Shown here: piece after piece, positions 25,226 through 64,000 of the stretch
Numbering within the stretch: position 1 is the first letter of the stretch
How the letters are laid out: each line of letters begins with the position of its first letter
Assembly (NCBI GenBank): GCA_964035545.1
Contig: OZ037772.1
Coordinates: 10,060,318 to 10,124,317, forward strand
Direction: 5' to 3'
From: Bugula neritina
Lineage: Eukaryota > Bryozoa > Gymnolaemata > Cheilostomatida > Bugulidae
DNA: 64,000 nucleotides
Position numbers and translations under genes: made by a program
The notes under the pieces: model-generated
What the model was told of the DNA's origin: nothing
What the model saw: the letters and a program-made list of their open reading frames with translations, nothing else
The model's database searches: none

Positions 25226-25594
25226 TTCGGTGTTGAGACCTGAGAATAAAAATATGATTTTTCAAACTAAAAGTATTCAATAAGGTTTACAAAACATAAC
25301 AGCATAGCATAGGAAGAAATATTTATTAAATAATTTCTAAACCTGGAGTGAATATGGAGAATTTTCAATCTTCATGAAATAAAAAAGTAAACGAAAAATG
25401 CATGGGAAGTCTGTTTGTAGCAAACCATAACATGATAAATGTTATTGTTACTCCAGGCAAAATTATGAGTCAACACTCAACAGGTAATTATATTTACAAT
25501 AACTATTGTTATTAGTATTAATATTATGATTATCTAAAATGAAAAAGTTAATAATTTTATTTCAATTTTAGAGACTATTTTTAAAATGATTTTG

Positions 25595-25880
25595 ACTTAG
25601 ACTTAGAGTTACTGTTATTTTTATAATTATTATTAGTATTACTATTAGTATTGATATTACTATTAGTATTACTAATACTAATAGTAATAGTATTACTATT
25701 AGTAATACTAATAGTATAAGTATTAGTATTACTAATACTAATAGTAATACTAATACTAATAGTAATAGACTAATAGTATTACTATTAGTATTAGTATTAC
25801 TATTAGTACTACTATTACTATTAATATTACTACTAGTATTACTATTAGTAATACTGTATTACTATTACTATTAGTATCAC
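25595..25880. repeat. (ATTAGTATTACT)-type self-complementary low-complexity tract
   Basis: Imperfect trinucleotide/hexanucleotide tract in which TATTAGTATTAC runs are followed by their reverse complement, so long stretches can fold back. Unlike a simple microsatellite it changes strand sense repeatedly. Confidence 0.85.
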
Positions 25881-28800
25881 TCCAACATTAAATTTTAAGC
25901 TTACTCGTCACTTTCATTTTGATATTTCTTTACCTTAATAACTTTTGCGGAGTAAGATTAATACAGAATAAAACGGTCTTTCTTTTGCTGGTGGTGTATA
26001 GTTGAAACTTTACCGGATAATAATAATGGTCACACGAAAATTATCAAACTAGATAGCGTACATAATGATAATCATAATGACAATAATCATAATGACCATA
26101 CATGTGGGAGATCGAATTTTTAGCATGTTCAAAACAAGTACATGTGACTGGACTCAACTTTGCCCACTTGTAGTAAACTTATATTATGATTGGTTCGTTA
26201 GCTGTTTTCGAATAAGCACCGGTTTTATTAGAGAAAACAACTTCGCAAGTTCCAATAATTAGCAGAGGGGACAACTCTATTATAACAGCAACGCTTCTTC
26301 TATGCTTCATAAATATCGGACTCAATAATATCTTTTCCAGCTCAGTGTTCATAGATGCCAAAGATAGCCAAAAATGAGAAAAATAATATAAAGATTATAT
26401 AGAAAGATTGTGTTTTTATCTATTAATTGCAATGCATGTGGTTACTTTGAAACTGGTCAACCATACTTTCTGTACATTTCAAAATGTTATATAATAATAC
26501 ATTATATTCTGTAAAAAATGTACCACAATCATGTGTTAATTAGTATAATTATACCTAACTCAAAAACCACTTGTTATAAGGTTATTTTTGCCAAATTACT
26601 AATAATAATCAAAGTTTAAAATAACATTGATCTACTTTAAAGATTTATGTACAAAAATAGTCAGATTGGGAGAAAATCCTGTGCTTTAAAAAATTTATAT
26701 ACTCAATATATATTTAATGGCTGCCCTAAATCAGACAATCCTATTGAAAAATCTATGAAATCAGAAAACCAAAAAATCTATATAAATCTATAATATGTTA
26801 ATGTAATATCATGTGGGTCTGCTGTGATTAGAGCTATGACATCATGGCCTTTGATACAAATGGAAAGCTTTGCGACAGCTGTAAACTAAATGCACATGAG
26901 AAAAGCTTTGAAACTAGGATTCTAGTGTGAACCTGGTAATGTTTTGCCAGTATTACACCTATATACAATAATTATTAGGACTTTTGAAGTTTGTCCACCA
27001 CTGCACATATAATATACATGGCTATAATCTTGAAATTGTTTGAATTATAATAGAATACAAATTTACCCGCTTCTACTTCAAGCTATAATATTAATAATAT
27101 TTGAATGGACTACAATCTGGGACATTATTCTTCTTGGAATTTGGATTATAGATAAGTACTATCAAGGACACGCAAGCACACACTGATCACAATATACAAC
27201 ATTGTAATCTTAATTTTAGTAAGCTGTGATAACTTTTTACTGAAATCTTCTAAATCACATTAATTCACTGCGCAATTGCTATGACTTTATCCAGTCATGA
27301 ATACCGTTCATAAATAAGGAGTTATCTTCCCACTTATATACATTTAGCATTATGTTTTTATAATATTATATTAGCTGATATAAATAGGTCACATAATTGA
27401 AGGATTCCTTTTACAATGGAAACAGATACTGCAGGTTTCTAGAAGCAGCACCATGTTGGGGGTAGAGTGCAGAGTTTTTATAGACATCATTGTCCGCGTC
27501 CCAACTGAGACAAGAACCAATGCACTCACAGTTAGTTTAAGGTCACACTTTTCATTTTCTGGCTCTTTGCCAGGTGCTTTATGTTCTATATGAACAATGT
27601 TCCACTGATAGCTCGAACAGGTTGAATGTCACAGGAACAAAAAAAATATGAAAAGATAAAGAAACTTATGTTCTCCAATATACTTTTTTATTTTTTTCAA
27701 AAACCAATTCATGTTTAAGTTATAGCTTGTTGAAAAACATAGTCCCCCTTCCACATTCATTTCAATTTATACGCTCCTGACTTGTTATTGCGTCTCAATA
27801 TGCCTTGTATTTGAGTGCTAGTTAGTCTCGCTTCACTAACTTTGCCTATACTTCACAAGTGCCAGTGCTGCTGGCTCAAAAGCTAAATGTTATAAACTGT
27901 CAGCTAAAACCCAATCTTGTATTCCTAGGTTGGTTGGCCTAAATAAAACAATAGTCAAATCATGATTTCATGTTTTAAAAATTTACTCTATTCTAACCTG
28001 CTGCCTAGCTATAGTTCTATTTTTGATGTATAATTACAAAATTTGTGATAAATTTTTTTGGCAACCATGTGATTTATAAAATGCAGTAATGGTACTTATA
28101 ATATTATATTATTATCATTATAATATATTATATAGTATTATGCGTGTTTTTATTATACTGCATAATATCTATTTTATTATTGTTGTTGTGCAAACAAGTG
28201 CAATTAACCTAGTTTTCAAAATGTACCTCTAAATTATCAGAATATCAGTTTAGATATGTTCATGCTTTGTAAGGTAAACCTAAAAAAAGAGGCTGTATTC
28301 CCAAAGTAAAGGGTGTTGAACTATGAACTATATTAGATTAGCCACTCTGCTACCGAGTGCATCAGTATAATATTATATGAATAGCTCTGATGCTTTGTCT
28401 CCGGTGGCTGGCTGCGATATGATAACTTGGCCAACTTCCAAGAGTTTAAAATTGGCGCAATTATTCAAGAGGTTACATACTGCACAGAGCTAGCAGTGAT
28501 AGTAACCTTGCTATTGACAGTACTTATTACAACTGCCAGCATATAAGCTGCATTGTAGAATGCCGTTGGGGTAGGCTAGTAAAACCAAATTCTGCTCTCT
28601 AATATACCTTAGACACAATGCAGCAACACAATTTTTAGTTTCAAATTACATTTGCCACCCTTACATGAGCTGTGGGCTTCATAAAGATTCATATGATTAG
28701 AGATTTATGCTATAGGCCCTATCTGTGCTAGTGTATGATGAAAATAACACACCATTGTCAAAGTTAACTTCAAGTATGTTGTTTTCCAGAAACTCAGTAA

Positions 28801-29123
28801 TGTCCATTTATCTCTCGCATACAAATACTTATGTAATACCATACAGTTTAAGTTTTATTTTAGAGCACATCTGCAAACTCTACAATAAGAGCTTGCTTTA
28901 CCAGTCTATTTCAGACCTGTTTTTGTAGCTAGTAATACGCAAGCTACTTATTTTTAAACTTTTGGGTTATTTGTTCAAAACCATTAGCTTTGCTAGTAAC
29001 CCGAGACTATTGCAACAGTTGACTGCTATCAACATGAATTGACAGCCTAATAATTATAACCCTTTTGCGCGCGAAATATTTATGTAATGATAGTTACTCA
29101 TATAGTGCGCATTTTATTAACGA

Positions 29124-29190
29124 TGACTGCATGGTCTAGAGGTTAGAGGCGTCAGCGAGGAGTTAGTTGGTTATGGTTCAACCCTGTTTT
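29124..29190 (+). mobile_element. Possible SINE head (tRNA-like)
   Basis: GCATGGTCTAGAGGTTAGAGG followed by GGTTCAACCC resembles the A and B boxes of the SINE head but no core follows. Weak. Confidence 0.35.
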
Positions 29191-30637
29191 GTTGCAATTT
29201 TTTTTGTCAACTTATGCAAATCCTACGCATGTATAATAAATATGGCTATAATTGTAAAGTTTTTTTTAACTTTTGTTCAACAGTAAGACAACATACATGC
29301 ATAATAATTAGATACTGAACACTGGACTAAACCTTAAATTGATCTTATAGAATACAATGTACTTAAAATAATCATATGTGAATTAGAGAAACTGAAAGTA
29401 CACCTGCTGCTCTATAGACAGACCTTTACTGACAAGACTGCAAAGTGAAGTGATTTAGCTGAAATTAACTCTGCCAAACAAACAAAGAATTATGTTGTGC
29501 TGAGGCATTTTCAATATATTATTGTAACATAGTGAGATGATTCAGCTAAGTGCTAATGTAAAACAGGGAACATTATATTGGCAGAAATCCAATAGACTGC
29601 CAATTTGTGCGAGAGGGTACTATATGTTATTGTGATAGCGCAGAGCGGCAAACGTACTAGGAATGTTATAATTAGTCACAGGAGCGTAGCTAGAACCACC
29701 ATATGAAGAATTTAGAAAATTGCAGTGAAACTTGCAAAATGGTGTATGTTTTTACCAAATTGTGAAGAGCATAAACAGAATTTTAAAAAACAAAGAAAGT
29801 ATATTAGAGAAAACATATCAAGGAATGTCAAGTTTAACTTTTATACTTTATAAAATGAATCCCCTGTGCTACAGCAGTGGAACATGGAGGGTGTAAAATT
29901 TTACTTATTATGCAACAACTTTCTCAAAAAAAATTTTATTGAAAAATTAAAAAAGTATATGAAAGAGGAATGCAAGAGCTATCTTTTCATGTAAAATTTG
30001 TTAATGTGAGACAAAAACTGTTCGAGCTATCCCCTGGAAACCGTTTATATATAACATAAAGCAGTGCCTGAATCTGGAAAGTAATGACCTTAAACCAACT
30101 GTGCTCGTGACCACCAACCTGCTGCTGCTTCTAGCTATTTTTTGTCCTTATTAAAGCTTGTGCCCTGACCTGCTCTCTTACAATAGAAGGAGGTAACTTA
30201 GGCCTGTTTAGTCTCTGATTACAGAAAAAACCTCTCATTACAGGAGCTTCTATACACTTTATAAGCATAAAGACGAGGAATTCCTCATCACTGAACCAGA
30301 TCCAAACTGCTTACACATTAATTTATTACCAGATTTGATCCGAAATATTGTTGTGAGCAGGGAAGTTGCCTTTCTGATATACTAGAATTCTCTACAATAT
30401 CACAAGAGAACTCTTCAAAGTTGCAACACTATGTTGTGATTCTTATTCTAACACAGCAAACTCATTTTGATAACTAGCTGCTACACAGCGACTACCATTC
30501 CATGCACTAGTATTACACAATTAGTACTGGTTGGGTGCTGTTGGTGTCTACTTTAATTTATCTGATCTATTTTTGATTTATTGCACTTTTTATAAACGTC
30601 TACTTCGTCTATTTCCAACTTTATAAGCTCTGATGCT

Positions 30638-30646
30638 GTCACGTGA
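30638..30646. promoter_or_regulatory. E-box (CACGTG) upstream of XDH-family gene
   Basis: GTCACGTGA, about 315 bp upstream of the first codon, fits a bHLH-ZIP site of the USF/MITF/TFE type. Short motif; functional role unproven. Confidence 0.25.
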
Positions 30647-30960
30647 TCAATAACAGTCAACAGGACCCAGGGTATGTTATACGTATAGTTGATGATCCTA
30701 ATAAGCTCCACCCATTTTATTAATAACCTAGAATCCTGGAAAGGACTTGATGTACGCAGTGTTTGGGATCACAGAACGCATCGATACTTGCTTTGGTACC
30801 TATTATAACTAATCTAACTTGAAAGCAGCCACGAATTAACTGCTCCAGTTTTTAGTATTGAAAAGTAGTGAAGTGTGCAAAGTTGCTACTTCATTATTAT
30901 TTAATAGCTGTGGAATTTATTCAAACTGATTTCCATTTGAATGTGTAACTGAGTTAGAGC

Positions 30961-47297
<16,337 letters not shown>

Positions 47298-47643
47298 TGT
47301 GCCTCTGGAGTATCGTATCTAGCCAGTGTACCAACATAGTAATAATTATACAACAATGCTAAATGTGCTATGGCAATATTATACCTACGTGGTGCTAAGT
47401 GCGCTGCTACAATACAGATCATGTGCTTTCATGTCTATTATACTGTCCTCTAGCAATACTAAACCTACAAGTGTTCTGCAGGGATGATTTGCTTGTATTG
47501 TGGGTCATATTTTGAGCCATTAATCATCAAATTTTATATTATATAATAGGAAATAATGCTGCGATGATAATTATGTTATTTTTCAAAAAACTTGAAATGA
47601 ATTTTTACTTACAAGTTTTTAAATTTAATGAACAGAGATTGAA

Positions 47644-47649
47644 AATAAA
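47644..47649 (+). terminator. Candidate poly(A) signal of XDH-family gene
   Basis: AATAAA about 350 nt after the stop codon. Unverified. Confidence 0.3.
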
Positions 47650-48026
47650 TCACAACGTATTGATTTTTCATACTAAAATTCAACAAGTTTTAAAAAAAGT
47701 AGTGCATCTTCATAAAGAACAGAAAACATAAAAAACTGCTGAAGATTTGCATATGAACTTTTCAGTGTAGTGGAAAGCTGTATTTGTTCTGCTGTCTTAT
47801 GGCTTTCACTGTAGCACAATATGAAAGTCAAAAAGCAACAATTCTTCTGACAAAAGCTCCCTCCTCTCCCAAAATACTGATGAAAAAGATTATGGTTCTC
47901 GAGCTAGGTTTTACACTATTACTCTTACTAATAGAGTAATACGTATTTGTATTCAATGAAGTTTTACTGTGGCATGAGGTGGAGATGAAAACAATTGTTT
48001 GGAATTATTGACATAGAATAATCAAC

Positions 48027-48032
48027 TTTATT
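48027..48032 (-). terminator. Candidate poly(A) signal of PTGES2
   Basis: AATAAA on the minus strand about 280 nt after the PTGES2 stop codon. Unverified. Confidence 0.3.
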
Positions 48033-48310
48033 CAATCAGAATAGTTACTCAGTACAACAACTCATAGGTTTAAAAATAACACCACAGCAAAACACAACAT
48101 TCTACACAAATATTTAATATATTCAATTCGATGGATGCTTGGTGAAAAATAAAAACATTAAGTTTTTAGAAAAAATGGCAAGTTAAAAGTGAACATTAGC
48201 GTGCAATCCAGTGACAGATAACTTTGAAAACAGTAAGAAATCAGATTGATTGAACATCGACATCTACAGCATAGACAAAGACATCTAACAGTAAATTGTT
48301 CATAAAATAG

Positions 48311-52486
<4,176 letters not shown>

Positions 52487-53357
52487 CTTTGTTAAATGCA
52501 CGAATTGGATCAGCTGTAGTAGCCTTCGCTTGATAAAGACTCTACCCTTACAAATTGTGAAACTGGCTTAGGTAAATATTTAGAGGCAACTTTAGGCTAA
52601 TTAGAGTATAATAAGGTCGTTTTTAACACGAGTATATCAGCAACTACCCGGCGTCTTTGAAGACGCAAATAGTTGTGTGTTATGTAATACGCGCATTTAG
52701 GTAGAGCATAACTCCTTTTTATTTGCGCAGAGGCGAGTCAAATAGTGCACTAGCTGCGGTGTGATGTAAGATCATCCCAATAAACTAAAACTTCTTATAG
52801 TTGTAAATTGTAATTATAGTTCATTAATGATTATACCCTTTGAGGAGCATTCTCTGTAATGATCATAGATCAATAAACACACTAGAATCTCAGATCAAAA
52901 TAATAATAATAATAGCTATAGCTATAATAGTTTAAGAATTATACTAAAGTGCAAGTTTATGATAGGTTTAATAATTGGTGTATTGTTTATCAGCAACCAG
53001 AGAAAGTTGATAAAATACATGAATTTGTAGCTCAAATTTAATTAATGAAGGATGTCAAGCACCCCTTGAGATCTTCAATCTCAATTCACAAAAGAAGCAT
53101 TAGTATATAAAATTTATAAATAAATGTGTAACTAAATTGTGTAAATTAACAAAATTATGGATATACAGAAAAATACACTATATTCAAATTGGAAATGTAC
53201 AGTTTACAAAAATAGGCTGAGTCTTTGTATCATATATGCAACGTGCTAGACATGAAAAATTAAGAAGATAGCCAGTATTTACACTGAATTTTGCAACGTG
53301 TTGTCATGTTTGTGATATGTAATAAATCAATCAATCAATTATGTAAGTAATGAGAGA

Positions 53358-53581
53358 AGGAAGCAGATGTGGTCTAGGAGTTATAAGAGCGTTTACTTAG
53401 TGAACACTAAGTCATGGGTTCAAGCCCTGACAAAAGCCATTGGTGATATTAGGAAGAGCATTTAGTCATAAATGCTCCTTTGTCTCATCTGAACAAGTTC
53501 TTAGCCAGATTCAACAAAAAAAGTTTCCAGCAGGAGTTTCTCACAGGGATAGCGACTATAAACTTGCGTGAATGAGTTGCT
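53358..53581 (+). mobile_element. SINE with 14-bp target-site duplication
   Basis: Full-length plus-orientation copy flanked by TAAGTAATGAGAGA at 53344-53357 and 53582-53595, exact match. Confidence 0.92.
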
Positions 53582-53994
53582 TAAGTAATGAGAGAGTGCA
53601 CAATATTCTGTTAGAAGCATGTAAATATAGTCCGGGTTCCAAGTCAACTGGTGAATAGGAAACTAAAATGAGCAGTAATACTAGAGTGAAGGAACAGGTT
53701 CAGCGTATGATCCAACCATGTAGATAGTTTCTAGAGAAGAGAATTCCTCTAGCATGCCTAAAATTAGTAAAGGAAAAGCTACAATAACAACTATACATTG
53801 AACGAAATAAGCTAATTTATATTAATCAGACTTTGATGTACAGAAAGACTAATAAGAAAACTATATATTACATATTATACCCCATAATCTACGTCTTAGA
53901 TTTGTTCTTGATTGAAATAATATAGACTGAAAGCAAAGTATAAGCTGGGCAGCATAAATTATCTGACATAATATATATGTCTACTATACGCTAC

Positions 53995-54332
53995 ACTACA
54001 CTGCACTGCACTGCACTGCACTGCACTGCACTGCACTGCACTGCACTGCACTGCACTGCACTGCACTGCACTGCACTGCACTGCACTGCACTGCACTGCA
54101 CTGCACTGCACTGCACTGCACTGCACTGCACTGCACTGCACTGCACTGCACTGCACTGCACTGCACTGCACTGCACTGCACTGCACTGCACTGCACTGCA
54201 CTGCACTGCACTGCACTGCACTGCACTGCACTGCACTGCACTGCACTGCACTGCACTGCACTGCACTGCACTGCACTGCACTGCACTGCACTGCACTGCA
54301 CTGCACTGCACTGCACTGCACTGCACTGCACT
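53995..54332. repeat. (CTGCA)n pentamer satellite, about 67 copies
   Basis: Nearly perfect tandem CTGCA for about 340 bp. All frames on both strands are open, which explains the long apparent proteins here. Confidence 0.97.
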
Positions 54333-55291
54333 GTACTATACTACACTATACTATACTATGTGGTCCCCTTGGTCACCTTTCACCGCCATGATCCTGGGCC
54401 GGTGGCGGAATAATATCCTATATACTATAATACACCATTACTATACTATACTATTACTACACTGTACTATGCTATACTATGCTATGCTATGCTGTACTAT
54501 ACTATGCTATGCTATACTATACTATACTATACTATACTATACTATACTTTACTATACTATACTATACTATGCTATGATATGCTATACTATACTATACTAT
54601 AGTATGCTACACTATACTATACTATACTATACTATGCCATGCTATGCTGTACTATACCATGCTATGCTATACTATACTATACTATACTATGCTGTGCTAT
54701 GCTGTGCTATGCTATGCTATACTATACTATACTATAGTATACTATACTATACTATGCTGTGCTATGCTATGCTATACTATACTATACTATAGTATACTAT
54801 ACTATACTATGCTGTGCTATGCTATGCTATACTATACTATGCTATGCTATACTATACTATACTATACTATGCTATGCTAAGCTATGCTATACTGTCCTAC
54901 ACTATACTATACTATGCTGTGCTATGCTATGCTATACTATACTATACTATACTATACTATGCTGTACTATGCTATACTATACTATACTATACTATACTAT
55001 ACTATACTATACTATGCTGTGCTATGCTATGCTATACTATACTATACTATAGTATACTATACTATACTATGCTGTGCTATGCTATGCTATACTATACTAT
55101 ACTATACTATACTATACTATGCTGTGCTATGCTATGCTATACTATACTATACTATAGTATACTATACTATACTATGCTGTGCTATGCTATGCTATACTAT
55201 ACTATACTATAGTATACTATACTATACTATGCTGTGCTATGCTATACTATACTATAATATATTATACTATGCTATGCTATGCTATGCTACG
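54333..55291. repeat. (ACTAT/GCTAT)n pentamer array with 55-bp higher-order units
   Basis: About 950 bp of pentamers differing by single bases (ACTAT, GCTAT, GCTGT, AGTAT). GCTGT recurs at 54756, 54811, 55016, 55071, 55121, 55176 and 55231, mostly 55 bp apart. Interrupted at about 54358-54419 by a unique GC-rich segment (CCCTTGGTCACCTTTCACCG and onward). Confidence 0.95.
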
Positions 55292-56601
55292 TCTCATTTC
55301 AGAACTAGTGCACACATTTAGTACACCAGTGATTGATGCAATTCTAATTCTCTATAAGAATTTTGGTTTTATGAGAATATTTTTAGTCTGAGTTATATAG
55401 TTATAGAAATAGTAGGATACAAGTTCTGTCTATTTAATAATCAACACTGTTACACACTATAATATTATTAATTACAGTATTCATGTACTTCACTCAACAT
55501 ATACAAGCAACAATCTTTGGAACTGGGCACATGTTAATAAGACTAAACCAGAGTAGAATAATAAATTATATAAATATTTGGATGAGATTCACTAGTAAGT
55601 CACTCCCTCTTTCATTGGATAAAAGAAATCAATACTACTCAATAGTTTGCAAACAATCAAGTTCTGTGTACAAATGCACCTATAGGATAGCTCCAGCATT
55701 CTGATTGGACACACAAAAAGGAAGTTAATAACTCCGCCCAAATTAATAATTCCGGTTCCTTACAATTAGTCATGACTTGTTTATGAAGATTCAGTTTCAT
55801 TTAAGACTAGTTTACTGTAGCTTTCAGAGGAGTGTGTGGATACAGCAAGTACTTCATTGATCATAAGATACAGGTAATTAGTCTAACAACTTTAATACTT
55901 CAACTTGCCACTTTTCAGCTGGTCAAATCCCTAATGGTTATTATTTTACTAAGAACTAAATTAATGTATTATCTTTCAAGTATTATTATTCTTGCTGTTT
56001 AGCTGGAATATGAATTTGGCTTGCATACAACTCACAATTGACACTCACTTTAACTGTGTTCTGGGTGTGACATGTAACAACTGCTTTGGATATTCATATT
56101 ATATGTTTAGTGTTCACATAGCATATTGTTGGTAGTTGCAGTAAGGAACTCTAGTCTGACAAAAACACAACCTAATTTTTCTGCTTTTATAAACCTTGCT
56201 GCTTTGCAACTTTACACAAGAATTCTCAGTCAGTATTTAAAATAATATTCATGTAGTATTTCATGAAAACAGTGTATAACAATCAAATTTTTTCAACTAA
56301 AAATGTTTTACAAGTTACCTATAAAATTAAAGTATACTTGAAGTTGTGTGATAAATATAAAACTTTTAATAATAAAACCGTGCCAGTTGAATACTTTTAC
56401 TGTGTCTTTATGTCTATCATGAATGAACATCAGCTCTGATTATTATATTTTATTATATTTATGTATTATAATATACTGTATAGTTTATACACTGTATACT
56501 ATACAGCATGTGTTATATAATATAGCATACTGTGTACTTAGTTATACTTTGTTATTATTTCTTATACAATTATAAATGCTACTATTCCCCTATAGAACAG
56601 A

Positions 56602-63898
<7,297 letters not shown>

Positions 63899-64000
63899 CA
63901 TATTTTATACTATATGTATATATACACACATTGCAATTCAATGCAACTACGCAACTTATTATTTATTATTCTCTTTGTATAACATATCATGTGTATCATA

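Larger units (their letters stand above)
25226..30960. other. 5.7-kb intergenic region (ZMYND19 / XDH, divergent)
   Basis: Holds the upstream regions of both divergent genes. It contains an ATTAGT/ATTACT low-complexity tract (about 25595-25880) and a weak tRNA-like SINE head at about 29124-29190. The minus-strand open frame at 26361-26179 has no recognisable domain. I see no convincing gene. Confidence 0.5.
47298..48310. other. Convergent 3' region of XDH-family gene and PTGES2
   Basis: About 1 kb between facing stop codons. Candidate poly(A) signals are AATAAA at 47644-47649 (plus) and at 48032-48027 (minus), which would leave about 0.4 kb between the transcripts. Nothing else is seen. Confidence 0.5.
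52487..56601. other. Intergenic region PTGES2 / TRIM-like gene (divergent)
   Basis: Contains both upstream regions, one SINE and the pentamer satellite. A CCAAT-type box (TGATTGGAC, near 55704) and CTCCGCCC lie about 0.9 kb before the TRIM-like start; a 5' UTR exon ending near 55872 (GATACAG before GTAATT) spliced to 56594 is possible. No other gene is seen. Confidence 0.45.

Noticed and set aside
26179-26361. Minus-strand 60-codon frame as an upstream ZMYND19 exon
   Set aside because: No similarity to the family N-terminus and no donor giving the needed phase was identified.
29122-29190. tRNA gene
   Set aside because: Only box-like motifs; no cloverleaf or acceptor stem can be formed, so at most a SINE head.
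52487-52501. GTG start five codons upstream of the PTGES2 ATG
   Set aside because: A non-ATG start is unlikely in a nuclear animal gene, and the downstream ATG has good context.
53959-55321. Long open frames on both strands of the pentamer array (repeating QCSAV, HCTAL, YYTIL strings)
   Set aside because: Produced purely by 5-bp repeats lacking stop codons; no codon structure, start context or domain.

Overview
The window looks like nuclear DNA of an invertebrate animal. It is AT-rich, its genes are broken into short exons with GT-AG (and apparently U12-type) introns, it carries many copies of a tRNA-derived SINE with target-site duplications, and it holds long microsatellite and minisatellite tracts. 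Gene content (TRAF, ZMYND19, xanthine dehydrogenase/aldehyde oxidase, PTGES2, a RING/B-box protein) is metazoan. A sponge or other early-branching animal, or another marine invertebrate, would fit; I cannot name the species.

Layout. (1) 2.5-6.3 kb, minus: the N-terminal half (RING and TRAF zinc fingers) of a TRAF gene, whose coiled coil and MATH exons are not visible before the window edge. (2) 6.3-9.0 kb: low-complexity shared upstream region with fold-back repeats. (3) 9.0-16.2 kb, plus: a complete 13-exon TRAF gene, RING to MATH, head-to-head paralogue of the first. (4) 17.8-25.2 kb, minus: ZMYND19 homologue with a 4.3 kb first intron, tail-to-tail with the TRAF. (5) 25.2-31.0 kb: gene-free. 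(6) 31.0-47.3 kb, plus: a molybdo-flavoenzyme of the xanthine dehydrogenase/aldehyde oxidase family, about 29 exons. (7) 48.3-52.5 kb, minus: complete prostaglandin E synthase 2 gene, convergent with the previous one, with a hAT-type MITE inserted at its last splice acceptor. (8) 52.5-56.6 kb: intergenic, with a SINE and a 1.3 kb satellite of 5-bp units. (9) 56.6 kb to the right edge, plus: a TRIM-like RING/B-box/coiled-coil/beta-propeller gene, probably running off the window.

The genes do not form one pathway. The two TRAFs and the TRIM-like protein are ubiquitin/innate-signalling types; XDH/AOX and PTGES2 are redox enzymes. Gene models were assembled by hand from splice sites, phase continuity and family conservation; every junction keeps frame except XDH exon 7 to 8, where the usual FAD-binding segment could not be found. 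I found no evidence of an obviously new multi-gene system. The most interesting items are the altered molybdenum-site residues in the XDH-family enzyme, its two adjacent U12-type introns, a cluster of X-box motifs in its introns, the MITE at the PTGES2 splice site, and the inverted TRAF pair.
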